Positions 10,188 to 20,005 of a DNA stretch of 41,761 nt are shown here, piece after piece. The notes under the pieces are model-generated. The model worked only from the letters and a program-made list of their open reading frames with translations. It made no database searches and was not told where the DNA came from. Origin of the DNA: CAYGUK01 sp964352985 (GTDB lineage: Bacteria; Pseudomonadota; Gammaproteobacteria; JAHCLG01); contig CAYGUK010000026.1 in assembly GCA_964352985.1 (NCBI GenBank), forward strand, positions 1 through 41,761. The letters are read 5' to 3'. The first letter of the stretch is position 1. Each line of letters starts with the position of its first letter. The translations under genes were made by a program, and so were the position numbers.

Positions 10188-12185
10188 TTAAATATCTCTG
10201 TCGATAATCAAAGTTGATTCATTTTTTTCGATTTTTTCTGCAATGGAATATTTGTTTTTAATTGAATTAACTTTATCTTGAATATTTTCCAAGTTATTTG
10301 CATCCTGCCCAACACTATCATTTAGTTCATTAAGCTCCCTTAATATCTTTACACCATTTTCTACAGCAGGATTATTTTCTACTGACTTGATCTCAGTATT
10401 AATTTTCTCTAAAGCATCAAAATCAATTTCTCGACAGGTTAAAGGCTCTATCAATTTTCTTCTTTCTTTATAATTAACTTTTAACTTTGTGACTAATGGA
10501 CAACCTTTTAATCTAACATAACAGTGAAGATCTTGAAGAGATGTGATATCAGTTGGTTCAACTGTTAATCTTTTTTCTTCTTGACGACTAATTGTATTCC
10601 CATCTCGGATCGAGTTTGGTCCATATGATTGACTTTCACGAATAACTTCAACTTTTTGATCACCCAATTCTCCTGCTACCCATTTTGCAGTTGGATTTAA
10701 GGTAGGACTTCTAAAAAACTGTCTATTATTTAATAAATCGACGATAACGGCCGCTTCAGATCGCCCATATAAAAACTCCAGTTGAGAATATGATTGCATT
10801 CCAATATCAGCACAACCTCCAAATTTACGAATATCAGCTAACATCTCAGAAAGTTCTTCCATCCTCTGTAAACTTGCTATTTCATCTAATTTAATATGAA
10901 TTCTTGTTTTTGTATTCGCAGGTAGGGATTGAATATTTTGAAATGCCAGTCCAAGCCATAAAGTTAATAGCGGTTTAATTTCTCGATGATATTGTGAGCG
11001 TGATGTAATAAATAGCCAGCCTTTTCGTTTTCCATCTTGTTTAACTGCGTCTTGTACCCATTCTTTTATTGAAAATTTTGGCTTATTACTTTTGGAAAGA
11101 CCTGCTAAAAAACGAAGTGATTTCGTGTAGGTTGCTAAAACTGATTTAATTGAAATCGCTGTTTTTTCTATTTCTTTATTCACTAAATTCTCTGATTCAG
11201 TACCCCTTAAAATAGTTCTCATTTCATCCAGTGATGTCGTTAACAATACTTTTAATAAAGTAATAGGATCACGATTTTCCCATTTATTCAGTTTCCATGC
11301 CGTGGTTGTAAAAATGCTTCTCGCAGAATCAACCCAAAATGGATCACTGCCTTGAATTGATTTAGGCATTAAAAATCTAGCATTATTACCCATTTCTAAA
11401 GGGTTACTACATTCTAACCACAAATCCCAATTTTCACATAACTCTGAAATTGGATTTAATTCTTTATCTATGCTTGGATCAAAATAATAAGGTTTAATAA
11501 CACATTCTTTATCATAAATGATTGCTGGCTCTCCTTTTTCTCTAATTTGGTCCAAGTTATCCATCATTAATTGAGTTTTTCCTGTACCTGTTGAACCATG
11601 AATTAAATTACCTTGTGTTTCTGAACCGGTAGGAATAAAAAGTTGATTTGCAATTTTGAAATCACCAAGCCCCAATTCAGTTTTTTTGATATAGTTTGTC
11701 ATATCCTTAATATCAGATAATTTTGTCCCTGAGATAAATTGTTCGCCCGTATAAGCTTTCCCTTTCTCAATAAATTTTTTTGTCCAAAAATACATGAATG
11801 CTAAGTAAATAATTAGACCTACTATTAATGCTATAACTAGATCATTCACAAATTGTCCAATAACTTTTTCAGCTTGCTGTTGAATTAATGAGTTTGTTAA
11901 CCACGCTTTTACCGTGAAGCTTTGGTGATGCAATCCAGACCAAACTGTTAGATTATGTAACCCAATCCAATTCAGTAATTCACAGTACCATTGCATTAAT
12001 AAAATTCGCCAATGTTCGAAAAATTGTGGTGAAATCAATACGAGCACAATGATTAGATAAGTGAATATAGCCCATTTTCCAATCTGTTTGGTAACTTGAA
12101 CCATCATACGCATGTTATAAAGGAAAATCTGACCACCTCTGATCAATTGCATTCCTTTATTATTCGAATTTACACGAGACTCCAT
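10188..12185 (-). CDS. traD: TraD: type IV coupling protein
   Basis: This is the coupling ATPase that brings the TraI-bound DNA to the secretion channel at the inner membrane. I place the start at 12185 (MESRVNSNN), where a GAGG site lies eight bases upstream; this gives 665 residues. An in-frame upstream codon at 12212 would overlap the previous gene by 43 bases. Two membrane segments lie at about residues 35-60 and 105-135. Walker A (GSTGTGKT) is near residue 198 and Walker B (LDEIASL) near 432; the region after it (RKFGGCADIGMQSYSQL) is typical of TraD/TraG coupling proteins. The C-terminal tail is acidic and low in complexity, as in F TraD (717 residues), where it contacts TraM; no TraM is seen here. 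It overlaps the end of the preceding small membrane gene by 16 bases. Confidence 0.95.
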   Translation of the reverse strand: MESRVNSNNKGMQLIRGGQIFLYNMRMMVQVTKQIGKWAIFTYLIIVLVLISPQFFEHWRILLMQWYCELLNWIGLHNLTVWSGLHHQSFTVKAWLTNSLIQQQAEKVIGQFVNDLVIALIVGLIIYLAFMYFWTKKFIEKGKAYTGEQFISGTKLSDIKDMTNYIKKTELGLGDFKIANQLFIPTGSETQGNLIHGSTGTGKTQLMMDNLDQIREKGEPAIIYDKECVIKPYYFDPSIDKELNPISELCENWDLWLECSNPLEMGNNARFLMPKSIQGSDPFWVDSARSIFTTTAWKLNKWENRDPITLLKVLLTTSLDEMRTILRGTESENLVNKEIEKTAISIKSVLATYTKSLRFLAGLSKSNKPKFSIKEWVQDAVKQDGKRKGWLFITSRSQYHREIKPLLTLWLGLAFQNIQSLPANTKTRIHIKLDEIASLQRMEELSEMLADIRKFGGCADIGMQSYSQLEFLYGRSEAAVIVDLLNNRQFFRSPTLNPTAKWVAGELGDQKVEVIRESQSYGPNSIRDGNTISRQEEKRLTVEPTDITSLQDLHCYVRLKGCPLVTKLKVNYKERRKLIEPLTCREIDFDALEKINTEIKSVENNPAVENGVKILRELNELNDSVGQDANNLENIQDKVNSIKNKYSIAEKIEKNESTLIIDRDI

Positions 12186-12502
12186 AAATAATGCCTCATT
12201 AATATAAGCCAAACTATCATGACGATCATAATTACTAAAATATTTTTCATTTTATAATGAAGCGTCATTCCTAATTTGCCCACATTAATTTCGGAATTTT
12301 TTCGATTACAAATTTTTGCTCTTTTAATAAGTAGAAGTGTTATTATTATTATAAAGATATCACCAATAAATTGATTAGATATAACACTAATAAATACTAT
12401 TAATAGAATAGCAGTTATTACATCCCACCAATATTTAACACAACTAATAGCTGTGTTTTGCAAACTTTTTGTCGTTATTATTATACGATTAAAAAACTTC
12501 AT
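12170..12502 (-). CDS. Small multi-pass membrane protein in the traS position
   Basis: The protein has 110 residues and at least three hydrophobic segments (about 25-45, 48-60 and 88-105), split by a basic loop (IKRAKICNRKN). It has no recognisable sequence relatives by eye. Its position is informative: it lies between traG and traD, where F carries traS and traT, the entry- and surface-exclusion genes. F TraS is likewise a small, hydrophobic, poorly conserved inner-membrane protein that stops redundant transfer by acting with TraG of the donor. I infer an exclusion role from position and topology only. It overlaps the upstream YbjQ-like gene by four bases and traD by 16, so all are probably translated together. 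Confidence 0.6.
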   Translation of the reverse strand: MKFFNRIIITTKSLQNTAISCVKYWWDVITAILLIVFISVISNQFIGDIFIIIITLLLIKRAKICNRKNSEINVGKLGMTLHYKMKNILVIMIVMIVWLILMRHYLWSLV

Positions 12503-12759
12503 TCAATCACCACTGCTGTTCCATAGCATTGACATAAAAGTGATGCTGCATTACTACCCGATGCTGAATTTTCCAGTCTAAAGCCAATAATAGCATTAGC
12601 TCCTAAATTTTCTGCATTTACCGAAAGCGAAGTCATAGCAGATTTACGGTTTTCGCACGCACGATTAAAGGAAGTTAAATCTTTGCCTTCGGCAAATACA
12701 ATCCCTTTCACATCTAATATTTTTTTCCCAGGAATTGAATCAGTCGTAACAATCATCAT
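12499..12759 (-). CDS. YbjQ/UPF0145-family protein
   Basis: The protein has 86 residues and no membrane segment. The opening (MMIVTTDSIPGKKI) and the late motif LGANAIIGFRLE are the hallmarks of the YbjQ/UPF0145 family, also called a putative heavy-metal-binding domain, which forms a small pentameric beta-rich fold of unknown biochemical role. Two cysteines near the C-terminus (LLCQCYG) could bind metal. Chromosomal YbjQ proteins have about 105 residues, so this one is slightly short. Its placement inside a transfer operon, between traG and the traS-like gene, is unusual. It is probably co-translated with the downstream membrane gene (ATGA overlap), and a role with it in exclusion or envelope stress is only a guess. 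Confidence 0.75.
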   Translation of the reverse strand: MMIVTTDSIPGKKILDVKGIVFAEGKDLTSFNRACENRKSAMTSLSVNAENLGANAIIGFRLENSASGSNAASLLCQCYGTAVVIE

Positions 12760-12783
12760 TTTAAAAGCTCCTCATTTCAGTTG

Positions 12784-15573
12784 TTAAAATAGTTCATACG
12801 GTTCTATTTGATTTTCATTGCCAACGCCAAATTTTGAATCTTTCACATTAATGTTTATTATTGGTTTATCATTAAAATCCTGTTTTCTAAGTGCCCTTGC
12901 ATTATCTACATTCATTTTACCAGAGTTCATATGATGTTTAACATTTTCTGATATACTATTACTCTGTTTCATTAAATTTCCTTGTTGTTGTATTCGCATT
13001 AAAGATGATAATTCAGCCTGTTGTTGTTTGCTAAACGATCCAAAATGGTGTTTAGTTGCTTGATTATTTATATCTGATTTGTCAGCTTTATATTGTTCAG
13101 TAATATTCGAATTTTTTGTAATATTGTTTGCCTGATTATTAAACTCAGTCATTACACCATTTTTTGCACTGTGAATCATATTATTAACTTCATTTGCCAC
13201 AGCAGATTTCCCAACGGCAGAATTAAAAAACTCATTTGACCACTCTGCCTGTGTTGCTAAACTTTTTGAATCAGAACCGCTTAAAATACTAAGCGCATCA
13301 TTACCATATTTTTGCATTGCCCATTGACTAAATTGCTGTGAAAGATTTTGATCAATACTCGTACTTTGATCATTTGCATGATTTGCCGCACTTTGATAAG
13401 TCATCGCATCACTATAATCAGCTGCCGCAAGCGTTGAATCACTTTGTGCTTTTGATAAATTAACGGCGACTTGATCGGATAAACCTAATTGACTTGATTG
13501 GGTGGCATCTAAATGCTGTGATTTTGTTGTTGAAATAACATTATTTAATGATTCGCTAAATGTTTTACCTTCACTTGAATTTAAAAACTCTTGAATATGT
13601 GTTCCGTGTGAACTTGTTCCTGTTCGTCCACCACTAGCGCTAACAGAAGCACCGGTTAAAAAATCCGCAAATTTTCCAAAGGCTTGATCTCTGCTTCTAA
13701 TAGAAGCTCTAACAACATCATCATAAGATACTTGACTTGATTTATCATGATGTTCGTTATATTGATTGACAGTATCACGCATTGTTCGAAAATCTTTACT
13801 AATACTATCTTGATCACTGTGACTCAAACCTGCACCGGATCGCATATCCATTCCATTACTTGAGTTTAGGGCATGCATTTGATTTAAAGCTTCATTCAAA
13901 TGATGATCAGCACTTGCTCTTAATTGTTTTGCTTCATGAATAGAATTATTTGCTGATTGATTTAAACTATCTACGACTCTTGTTCCAGCGTGAATTTGAG
14001 TTGCTAGTTGTGAAATTCCAGATTGTGAGTTAATGATAGTATTACCATTTGCAGCTTGAGTATAACTACTTCCATTTGCTAATTGTCGAGTATTCAACCC
14101 ATGAAAATCTATTCGATTTGTATCATGCTTATGAGCACTAACATTATCATAATTCATATTCCATCCCGAATAATTTCCCTCTGAGATATTTCCAGATACA
14201 ACACTTTGCGCTTCTGAAGTCGAAAGATTATGTGCAACGCCACCAATAAACTGTGCGGCAGTGTTAAATGCACTTGCCAAACCACGGGTTATACTATATG
14301 CAATAAAAGGAATACAGGTCGCTATATAACCTGCAGTAAGTGCCAGATCACTTTGCACACTAGCAATTGCATTCATATTCGAAAAAGTGATGCCACCAGT
14401 TGTTTGTCCCCAAATATTCGTATATTTTGAAGCCTCGAATGACATAATAAAATGTAAAATAGAAAACATAGGTGCCCACGACCAAAGAAATACTTGAGAC
14501 TTTAAATAAGTTGCATAAATGCCTTCATAAAATGGAAAAAAAGCTAAAAGAATAATTATAGGAAATAAGCTCATGGATAATATCCATAGAACTGTCATAA
14601 GTAGAGGCAAACGATATGCCGTCATTAAAAAGCCATTAGCCTCAGCGACACGCATTTTATCCATGCTTGATGTATAAGTGTAATTTAATAAATTTGCCGC
14701 TTTTCCATGTTCAAAAAAATCATTTCTTAATGCTTGTCTAGTTGCATTAATAAGCATGTTCTGCATTAGAATTTCTGAACCAGTTTTTGATACATTCATT
14801 AAGTATTGATTAGCAGATTCTAACACTGCAGCATATTTGCCTGTATCACCATTTGTCATATGGTTAGCTAACCGTTTTAATTCAACTTGGCTAGAGGCAA
14901 GTAGTGCTTGCTTAATTATCGGAGCTGCTTGCTGACAAGTTAAATTTTCACCATTGTTAAGTACTACGCGATACAGTGGTGACGCATTTGTAAAATATAA
15001 CTGAGCTAAATTATTTGCGTCTCTTAATTGTGACTGTGTAATTTGTTGACTTGCTAATATTTTACTTGAAAAAATACATTGCTTAATAAATTTTGATAAA
15101 TTCTCTGAAGTTTCAGGTGTAGCAGTAACATTTGCTGCAGTAGCACTTAAAAACACGCGGGAACCAAACAACATACCCGTTTTATTATAATCAAGATCAT
15201 CAGGCATATGAAAAATGTCATCAAACAATTGTGATAATCCAAAACCAAAATTACTAATTAAAGATGAAGGAAGTGCTATACCCAAAGGTATATTATCAAC
15301 GCTGTAGGGTTCTAATGGATTTTGGATATCATGGACTGCTACTGACAATTTCACACCCAATAAAACAAATAAAATTATGTAAGTGCAAACAACCCATTTT
15401 AATAAAATATCAAAATGCTTACCAACTATATATCGATAACTAACTGCACCCACAGCTAAAGTTGTAACAATGTTTATTCCAGTTTGAAACGTTGAGGTCC
15501 CAATATAAGTTGCAATAGCATTTAACGCTTCTTGGCATAATGCACCACCCACTGGAGTGTATAAAGTTAACAT
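12784..15573 (-). CDS. traG: TraG: mating-pair formation and stabilisation protein
   Basis: The protein has 929 residues (F TraG has 938). The N-terminal half is an inner-membrane region with about five hydrophobic segments (about 35-55, 60-80, 320-350, 355-375 and 415-440), needed for pilus assembly. The C-terminal half is a long periplasmic tail rich in Ser, Asn, Gln and His with few hydrophobics. In F this tail stabilises mating pairs and is recognised by TraS of the recipient for entry exclusion. The N-terminal sequence, including the ALCQEALNAIATY stretch, has the usual TraG_N look. The start overlaps the traH stop by one base (TAATG), a classic coupling arrangement. The downstream gap to the YbjQ-like gene is 24 bases. 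Confidence 0.93.
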   Translation of the reverse strand: MLTLYTPVGGALCQEALNAIATYIGTSTFQTGINIVTTLAVGAVSYRYIVGKHFDILLKWVVCTYIILFVLLGVKLSVAVHDIQNPLEPYSVDNIPLGIALPSSLISNFGFGLSQLFDDIFHMPDDLDYNKTGMLFGSRVFLSATAANVTATPETSENLSKFIKQCIFSSKILASQQITQSQLRDANNLAQLYFTNASPLYRVVLNNGENLTCQQAAPIIKQALLASSQVELKRLANHMTNGDTGKYAAVLESANQYLMNVSKTGSEILMQNMLINATRQALRNDFFEHGKAANLLNYTYTSSMDKMRVAEANGFLMTAYRLPLLMTVLWILSMSLFPIIILLAFFPFYEGIYATYLKSQVFLWSWAPMFSILHFIMSFEASKYTNIWGQTTGGITFSNMNAIASVQSDLALTAGYIATCIPFIAYSITRGLASAFNTAAQFIGGVAHNLSTSEAQSVVSGNISEGNYSGWNMNYDNVSAHKHDTNRIDFHGLNTRQLANGSSYTQAANGNTIINSQSGISQLATQIHAGTRVVDSLNQSANNSIHEAKQLRASADHHLNEALNQMHALNSSNGMDMRSGAGLSHSDQDSISKDFRTMRDTVNQYNEHHDKSSQVSYDDVVRASIRSRDQAFGKFADFLTGASVSASGGRTGTSSHGTHIQEFLNSSEGKTFSESLNNVISTTKSQHLDATQSSQLGLSDQVAVNLSKAQSDSTLAAADYSDAMTYQSAANHANDQSTSIDQNLSQQFSQWAMQKYGNDALSILSGSDSKSLATQAEWSNEFFNSAVGKSAVANEVNNMIHSAKNGVMTEFNNQANNITKNSNITEQYKADKSDINNQATKHHFGSFSKQQQAELSSLMRIQQQGNLMKQSNSISENVKHHMNSGKMNVDNARALRKQDFNDKPIININVKDSKFGVGNENQIEPYELF

Positions 15574-16931
15574 TATGACTCTCCATCCTGATAAGCTTGT
15601 TTTAAAAGAGGTGTTAAATTATTTAATGCTTTGGATTGCATATTCTGCACTAATTCATTTGTAGCTAACACTTGATTAAATCTTTCTCGATTTTCTTCAT
15701 TAAATTGAGTTACAAATTGTTGAGCACGTTGCAAATTTTCATAAAGTGATTTTTCATTTGCTTGACCAGTTTGCTGTCCAGCTAGCGATGTTCTAACAAT
15801 ATTTAATGAATTATTTAGATATTGGGCTAATAGCTGAGTAGCAACAGATTCAGCGAGAACATGTGATCCCTGTAATCCAATTCGTTGTTCTGCATCTGAG
15901 GAAATTATTGAGAAAACCGGCGATTGAGTTAAATCAATAATACCTTTTTCTTCATCTGTTAATGGTTGATCATGGATAATATTATTATAGATATTTTGTA
16001 GCAATGTTTCGACTTGAAATACCAACCCATTTTGAGGTGCAATTGTTTGTGTAGAAGAACTACTTAACGATAAACAATGATCATCATTACAAATATAACT
16101 TGGTATTTGTCCTCCATATAGCAACGCTCTGATAAAGTTTTGATTAGTAATTAATGAGGGGTAAGTGGTCATTCCACCATTATCGTCAAAAACAATTGTG
16201 CCTGATAATGATAAATAAATTTCTGCTAAACCTTGATCTTGGGCAAGGAAAGCATTTTTTTCAATTGCTTCCCAAACAACATTTTTATTTTTTAATACCC
16301 TATCTCGATAACGTGGATCTTTATTTGCTTGATCAAGCATCGTACTTGTCTCATCACCAGTTGAACATTTTTGTCGTGCTTCTGCCCAATCAGAAAATAC
16401 CCCTGTTGTTTGACCAATATCTTGACAGATAATTTGATTCGTTGCTCTAGTTTTTGGCCATATACCTCCAACTAAATCCTCACCCATAGAACAACTATTT
16501 AAGTTATTCATATTTATATGATCAACAACAGTGTGAACAAACTGTAACGAATGGGCTATTTCCGGTACCTCAGTTACTAATGCCAAATTGAAAGCATAAG
16601 CTCCACCTGAAGATAAAATAGACTGGAAAAATTTTATTAATTGATCTGACTTTATAAATGAAAAGCCACCTGCAAATAAATCAATCCCACCACAACCTGA
16701 ACGATAACCAGGAACTTCAACATGCATCACTTGAATATCTCGCACTTGGTTTCTTTCATATAACGAACCCATTGTAACGTAGCCAGCTTCTTGTGATTGA
16801 TAACTATGAAAACTTGTAGTGTTCCCTGAAAAACCAAGTGAATTAAAAAAATGATTTAGATCACCACCTGCATCAGCAAATACAAAGTTAATATTAAAAC
16901 TTAATATAAAAATCCAACACCATCTTTTCAT
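15573..16931 (-). CDS. traH: TraH: pilus assembly protein
   Basis: The protein has 452 residues (F TraH has 458). A signal peptide (MKRWCWIFILSFNINFVFADA) predicts export and cleavage after about residue 20. The mature N-terminus carries the conserved TraH signature GDLNHFFNSLGF, followed by YERNQVRDIQVMHVE and GCGGIDLFAGGFSFI. The C-terminal third is coiled-coil-like (FVTQFNEENRERFNQVL). In F, TraH acts at the outer-membrane side with TraF, TraW, TraU, TrbI and TrbB in pilus extension and retraction. It overlaps trbB by four bases (ATGA) and traG by one. Confidence 0.95.
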   Translation of the reverse strand: MKRWCWIFILSFNINFVFADAGGDLNHFFNSLGFSGNTTSFHSYQSQEAGYVTMGSLYERNQVRDIQVMHVEVPGYRSGCGGIDLFAGGFSFIKSDQLIKFFQSILSSGGAYAFNLALVTEVPEIAHSLQFVHTVVDHINMNNLNSCSMGEDLVGGIWPKTRATNQIICQDIGQTTGVFSDWAEARQKCSTGDETSTMLDQANKDPRYRDRVLKNKNVVWEAIEKNAFLAQDQGLAEIYLSLSGTIVFDDNGGMTTYPSLITNQNFIRALLYGGQIPSYICNDDHCLSLSSSSTQTIAPQNGLVFQVETLLQNIYNNIIHDQPLTDEEKGIIDLTQSPVFSIISSDAEQRIGLQGSHVLAESVATQLLAQYLNNSLNIVRTSLAGQQTGQANEKSLYENLQRAQQFVTQFNEENRERFNQVLATNELVQNMQSKALNNLTPLLKQAYQDGES

Positions 16932-17422
16932 GCTTGCTGCCTCATAATATATTTGACAAGACTATTAGCTCTTTTTGCTAATTGATAAGTACTTGCCTCA
17001 CCAAAAAACATTGCATAAGCATGATGGGTTTTATTATTTAATAAAAACACTGCGGGTACGACAAAACGATAACCAGGTTGAACAAAATAATCATTGAATT
17101 GTTTTGCAGATAACGGAGCCGAATCAATACCATTAATTACACCACCATCAATAGAATATGATTTTAATGGTATTTGATAATGTGATGTAAAATCTTTAAT
17201 AATTGGTGCAAGTCTATGACAATGTGGGCAAGTTGATTCAAAAATAAAAATAATACTATATTGTTGTTTCAGCATTTGAATTGTATTATCTGACGAGTGA
17301 TTCAAAGGAACGTCTTGTTTCTTTAGCAATTCATTAATCGTATTAATAGTTGAATTATCAGCTATCGCTAGTTGTAAGCAGATAGACATTATAAAACACA
17401 AAACTATTTTATTCATTTTCAT
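16928..17422 (-). CDS. trbB: TrbB: periplasmic thiol-disulphide oxidoreductase of the transfer system
   Basis: The protein has 164 residues (F TrbB has about 180) with an N-terminal signal peptide (IVLCFIMSICLQLAIA). A thioredoxin-like fold is indicated by the redox motif FESTCPHCHRLAP (CPHC) at about residues 60-70 and a cis-proline segment (VVPAVFLL) further on. F TrbB is a DsbC-like disulphide isomerase that helps fold cysteine-rich partners such as TraN, TraU and TraH; the same job is likely here, since TraN and TraU in this operon are cysteine-rich. The start overlaps the end of traF by 14 bases; two closely spaced ATG codons (MKMNK) are possible. Confidence 0.9.
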   Translation of the reverse strand: MKMNKIVLCFIMSICLQLAIADNSTINTINELLKKQDVPLNHSSDNTIQMLKQQYSIIFIFESTCPHCHRLAPIIKDFTSHYQIPLKSYSIDGGVINGIDSAPLSAKQFNDYFVQPGYRFVVPAVFLLNNKTHHAYAMFFGEASTYQLAKRANSLVKYIMRQQA

Positions 17423-18203
17423 TGGCGGCTAATCCCTTATAACTATATCGTTTAAAATTCGTCACCACGTCGAGACACCTCGTCATTAAATCTTGTAAAG
17501 AGATAAAGCCATAAGACAATGGCATCCATTTCTTATGTTTTAAATCAACCAAATAAATCGCAGGCATATAATTTTTTTGTATGTGTAATCGTTGCTGAAC
17601 ATCTTTTAAAGGTATTGAACGTGTATTAAAGTAACCATCAATATCAACGCCATCTGTTGTTATACTAATTATGTTGAAATGAGTTGTTTTAATAAATTGA
17701 CCTAAAATTGATGCGAAATTCTTTGCTATTAATGATCTTCCTTGATAAAAAACGATTAAACCGTATTCTTTCGACAAAGACATAACTGTATTACTAGTTA
17801 ACATTTTTAATTCATCGTTTCTAATAGGTATTGCAGCATTATTGGTAGGGAAATTTAATCGATAATCTAAATCTGGGTGTAATAACAGTGCAATTTGCCA
17901 ACTTCTAACAAATTGTTGATCTTTCTTAGCCCACCATTGTTGAACTGCCATGTAATTAGTAGTATTTGTAACATTAGGTTTCAATAATGCATTCGCTAAA
18001 ATATTTTTTGTTTTCATTCTTAGTAAAAGCAATCGTTGATAAGGCGATATATTGTTCACGGATTTGTGAGGCTGATTTATCGCGTGAGAATGTTTAATAG
18101 TTGGTGTCACTGTATACCAATGATAACCAATAGGACTCTGATCAAAATTACTCGCATATATCACATTAATAAAACATAAGAGACAAATACATAGTAATTT
18201 CAT
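17409..18203 (-). CDS. traF: TraF: periplasmic thioredoxin-like pilus assembly protein
   Basis: The protein has 264 residues (F TraF has about 257) and begins with a signal peptide (MKLLCICLLCFINVIYA). The N-terminal part has the family's PIGYHWYTV motif. The C-terminal part reads as a thioredoxin fold that lacks the CxxC pair: the active-site loop is LIVFYQGRSLIAKNFA, with Gly-Arg-Ser-Leu where CxxC would lie. This agrees with F TraF, which is a redox-inactive thioredoxin-like protein that interacts with TraH. It starts within the traN stop codon (ATGA, four-base overlap) and overlaps trbB by 14 bases. Confidence 0.92.
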   Translation of the reverse strand: MKLLCICLLCFINVIYASNFDQSPIGYHWYTVTPTIKHSHAINQPHKSVNNISPYQRLLLLRMKTKNILANALLKPNVTNTTNYMAVQQWWAKKDQQFVRSWQIALLLHPDLDYRLNFPTNNAAIPIRNDELKMLTSNTVMSLSKEYGLIVFYQGRSLIAKNFASILGQFIKTTHFNIISITTDGVDIDGYFNTRSIPLKDVQQRLHIQKNYMPAIYLVDLKHKKWMPLSYGFISLQDLMTRCLDVVTNFKRYSYKGLAANENE

Positions 18204-20005
18204 ACTTTCGCCTCTTTTAAATTATTTAGGTGTTCTTTTATTCTATCGATGACAGCTTGATTTGTAGGAAATTGTGGATTTAGATCATCGATGATGCCAG
18301 CTGAATCCAGATTAGTACCATCGGGGTAAGGGTATACTGGATTTTGAAAATTTATTTCATCTAAATTTAGTCGTTGAAAATCTTCTAGGCTAATTCCATT
18401 ACAATTTGGTGCTGAAGGTGTTCCCATTGTTTGCCCTAGTTGGGCTAGTCGACCTTGTTCTTGAATAATTCGAGACATTTTACTATCAAAAACACAATAT
18501 ACTTTTTTGTGATCCGTACATGTTCCTACAATAGGTAATCGATGTGAACAATATTCACCAATATAGGTTGCAAGATAGTGTTCTTTATCATACCCAAGTT
18601 GCTTTTCGTCTTCCGAGCAATGAGCAAGATGAATATTTTTACCCCAACCTTTATCTACACAACAATTAATATACCCAAGTGGCTTTTTTCGACAAGAAAG
18701 TGGATGACCTGAAAATAATGTCATATCGTTTGTTTTGTTTGCATCTTCTGCGCCTTTTCCAACTGCTGCTAATTCAGAAACATCCTTACCAAAATTTTTA
18801 TTCTGTGTAGAAATATGTTGGGTACAATTACCGTTACTACAAAAAGTATTATTTAAACAAACAACTTTCATTGGACATTGATTCACTGGACATTGATAAC
18901 TATCTTGATATTGTATACATTGATTTCCGCTATAAGTTTTGCACAATGAATTTATTTGTTGACATCCTTGCCCAATTAAATTTAAACAACTATTTGATTC
19001 GGGTTGCCCACAAGTATAAATATCATGATATTGCCAACATGATTCATTATATGACTTACCATTAATAATTTTTGTTTGTTGCCCAAATGAGCATTGATGA
19101 GCAGTTAGACTACATTCAGAAGATATGTTGTTACAACTATTTTCCCAAATGAGCTGAGTTGTTGTTTCTTCTGTTTTTACTTCAATATGGTATTGACCTG
19201 ACACAGAACTTAAATTTTTAAAATATCCACTTAATGAAAGTATAATCGGTTGATCAGTTGTAACAGCTATATGTAAATCATTTCGAGCAAAGCTAACATT
19301 ACTAGGTATAGTAATCGATTTTGATTGTATAACTTGACCCGCGATATAAGCTGTAACTGTAAAAGGAGTTGAATCACTCTTACCATTAATCTGATAGTTA
19401 AGAGATATACTAGTTATTGTGCCATTTACTCGTAAGTGCTCAATTGAGATCATGGATGCATTTCCATTAAATTCTTTTATTTTTGATTGATGAATTGTTT
19501 CTGGAACTAAAGAAGAAACACAATATTTTTGAACAGGATGTCCCGTCAAACACAACTTAGTTTGATATGACACATGACAGTTAACTGGTTCTTGATGACA
19601 ATTTATTTTGTTATCTGAAATACCATGCGTAATATTGTAGCTATCTGATTCAATTATTTTAGCTGCTTGAATCTCAGGATCGCTTTTATTAATAGAAAAT
19701 TTTTCTCTTGTTGAAAATGCATTATATGCTGTTTCACCAGCAGTATCATTATGTAAATTAGCTATTGAATTTGATTCAATTGATGATTGTGTAGTTTTTA
19801 CACCCGCATAATTATTAGCTTGAACCGGATTGTTAGTGTAATGTTCAGATATCTCATTTCCTGACAACAGTTTAGCCGCACTTGCAGGTTGTGAATCAAA
19901 ATTTTTCGCGTATGTTTTAAATTGGTTAAATTGATTTGATGTTCCATCGGCAATAACATTACTAATAAAAAAAGTAAGAAATATAAATATCAATTTATTT
20001 ATCAT
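18200..20005 (-). CDS. traN: TraN: outer-membrane mating-pair stabilisation adhesin
   Basis: With the start at 20005 the protein has 601 residues, almost exactly the length of F TraN (602). The GGAG site at 20013-20016 lies seven bases from this ATG and only four from the ATG at 20008; an upstream in-frame start at 20053 would run deep into trbC. A signal peptide (INKLIFIFLTFFISNVIADG) starts the protein. The central and C-terminal parts hold more than 20 cysteines in TraN-like patterns, such as CCVDKGWG and the HCSEDEKQLG stretch. TraN displays loops that bind recipient outer-membrane proteins and stabilise mating. The central sequence (about 150-300) is the part expected to set recipient specificity and looks unlike F. 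Confidence 0.93.
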   Translation of the reverse strand: MINKLIFIFLTFFISNVIADGTSNQFNQFKTYAKNFDSQPASAAKLLSGNEISEHYTNNPVQANNYAGVKTTQSSIESNSIANLHNDTAGETAYNAFSTREKFSINKSDPEIQAAKIIESDSYNITHGISDNKINCHQEPVNCHVSYQTKLCLTGHPVQKYCVSSLVPETIHQSKIKEFNGNASMISIEHLRVNGTITSISLNYQINGKSDSTPFTVTAYIAGQVIQSKSITIPSNVSFARNDLHIAVTTDQPIILSLSGYFKNLSSVSGQYHIEVKTEETTTQLIWENSCNNISSECSLTAHQCSFGQQTKIINGKSYNESCWQYHDIYTCGQPESNSCLNLIGQGCQQINSLCKTYSGNQCIQYQDSYQCPVNQCPMKVVCLNNTFCSNGNCTQHISTQNKNFGKDVSELAAVGKGAEDANKTNDMTLFSGHPLSCRKKPLGYINCCVDKGWGKNIHLAHCSEDEKQLGYDKEHYLATYIGEYCSHRLPIVGTCTDHKKVYCVFDSKMSRIIQEQGRLAQLGQTMGTPSAPNCNGISLEDFQRLNLDEINFQNPVYPYPDGTNLDSAGIIDDLNPQFPTNQAVIDRIKEHLNNLKEAKV

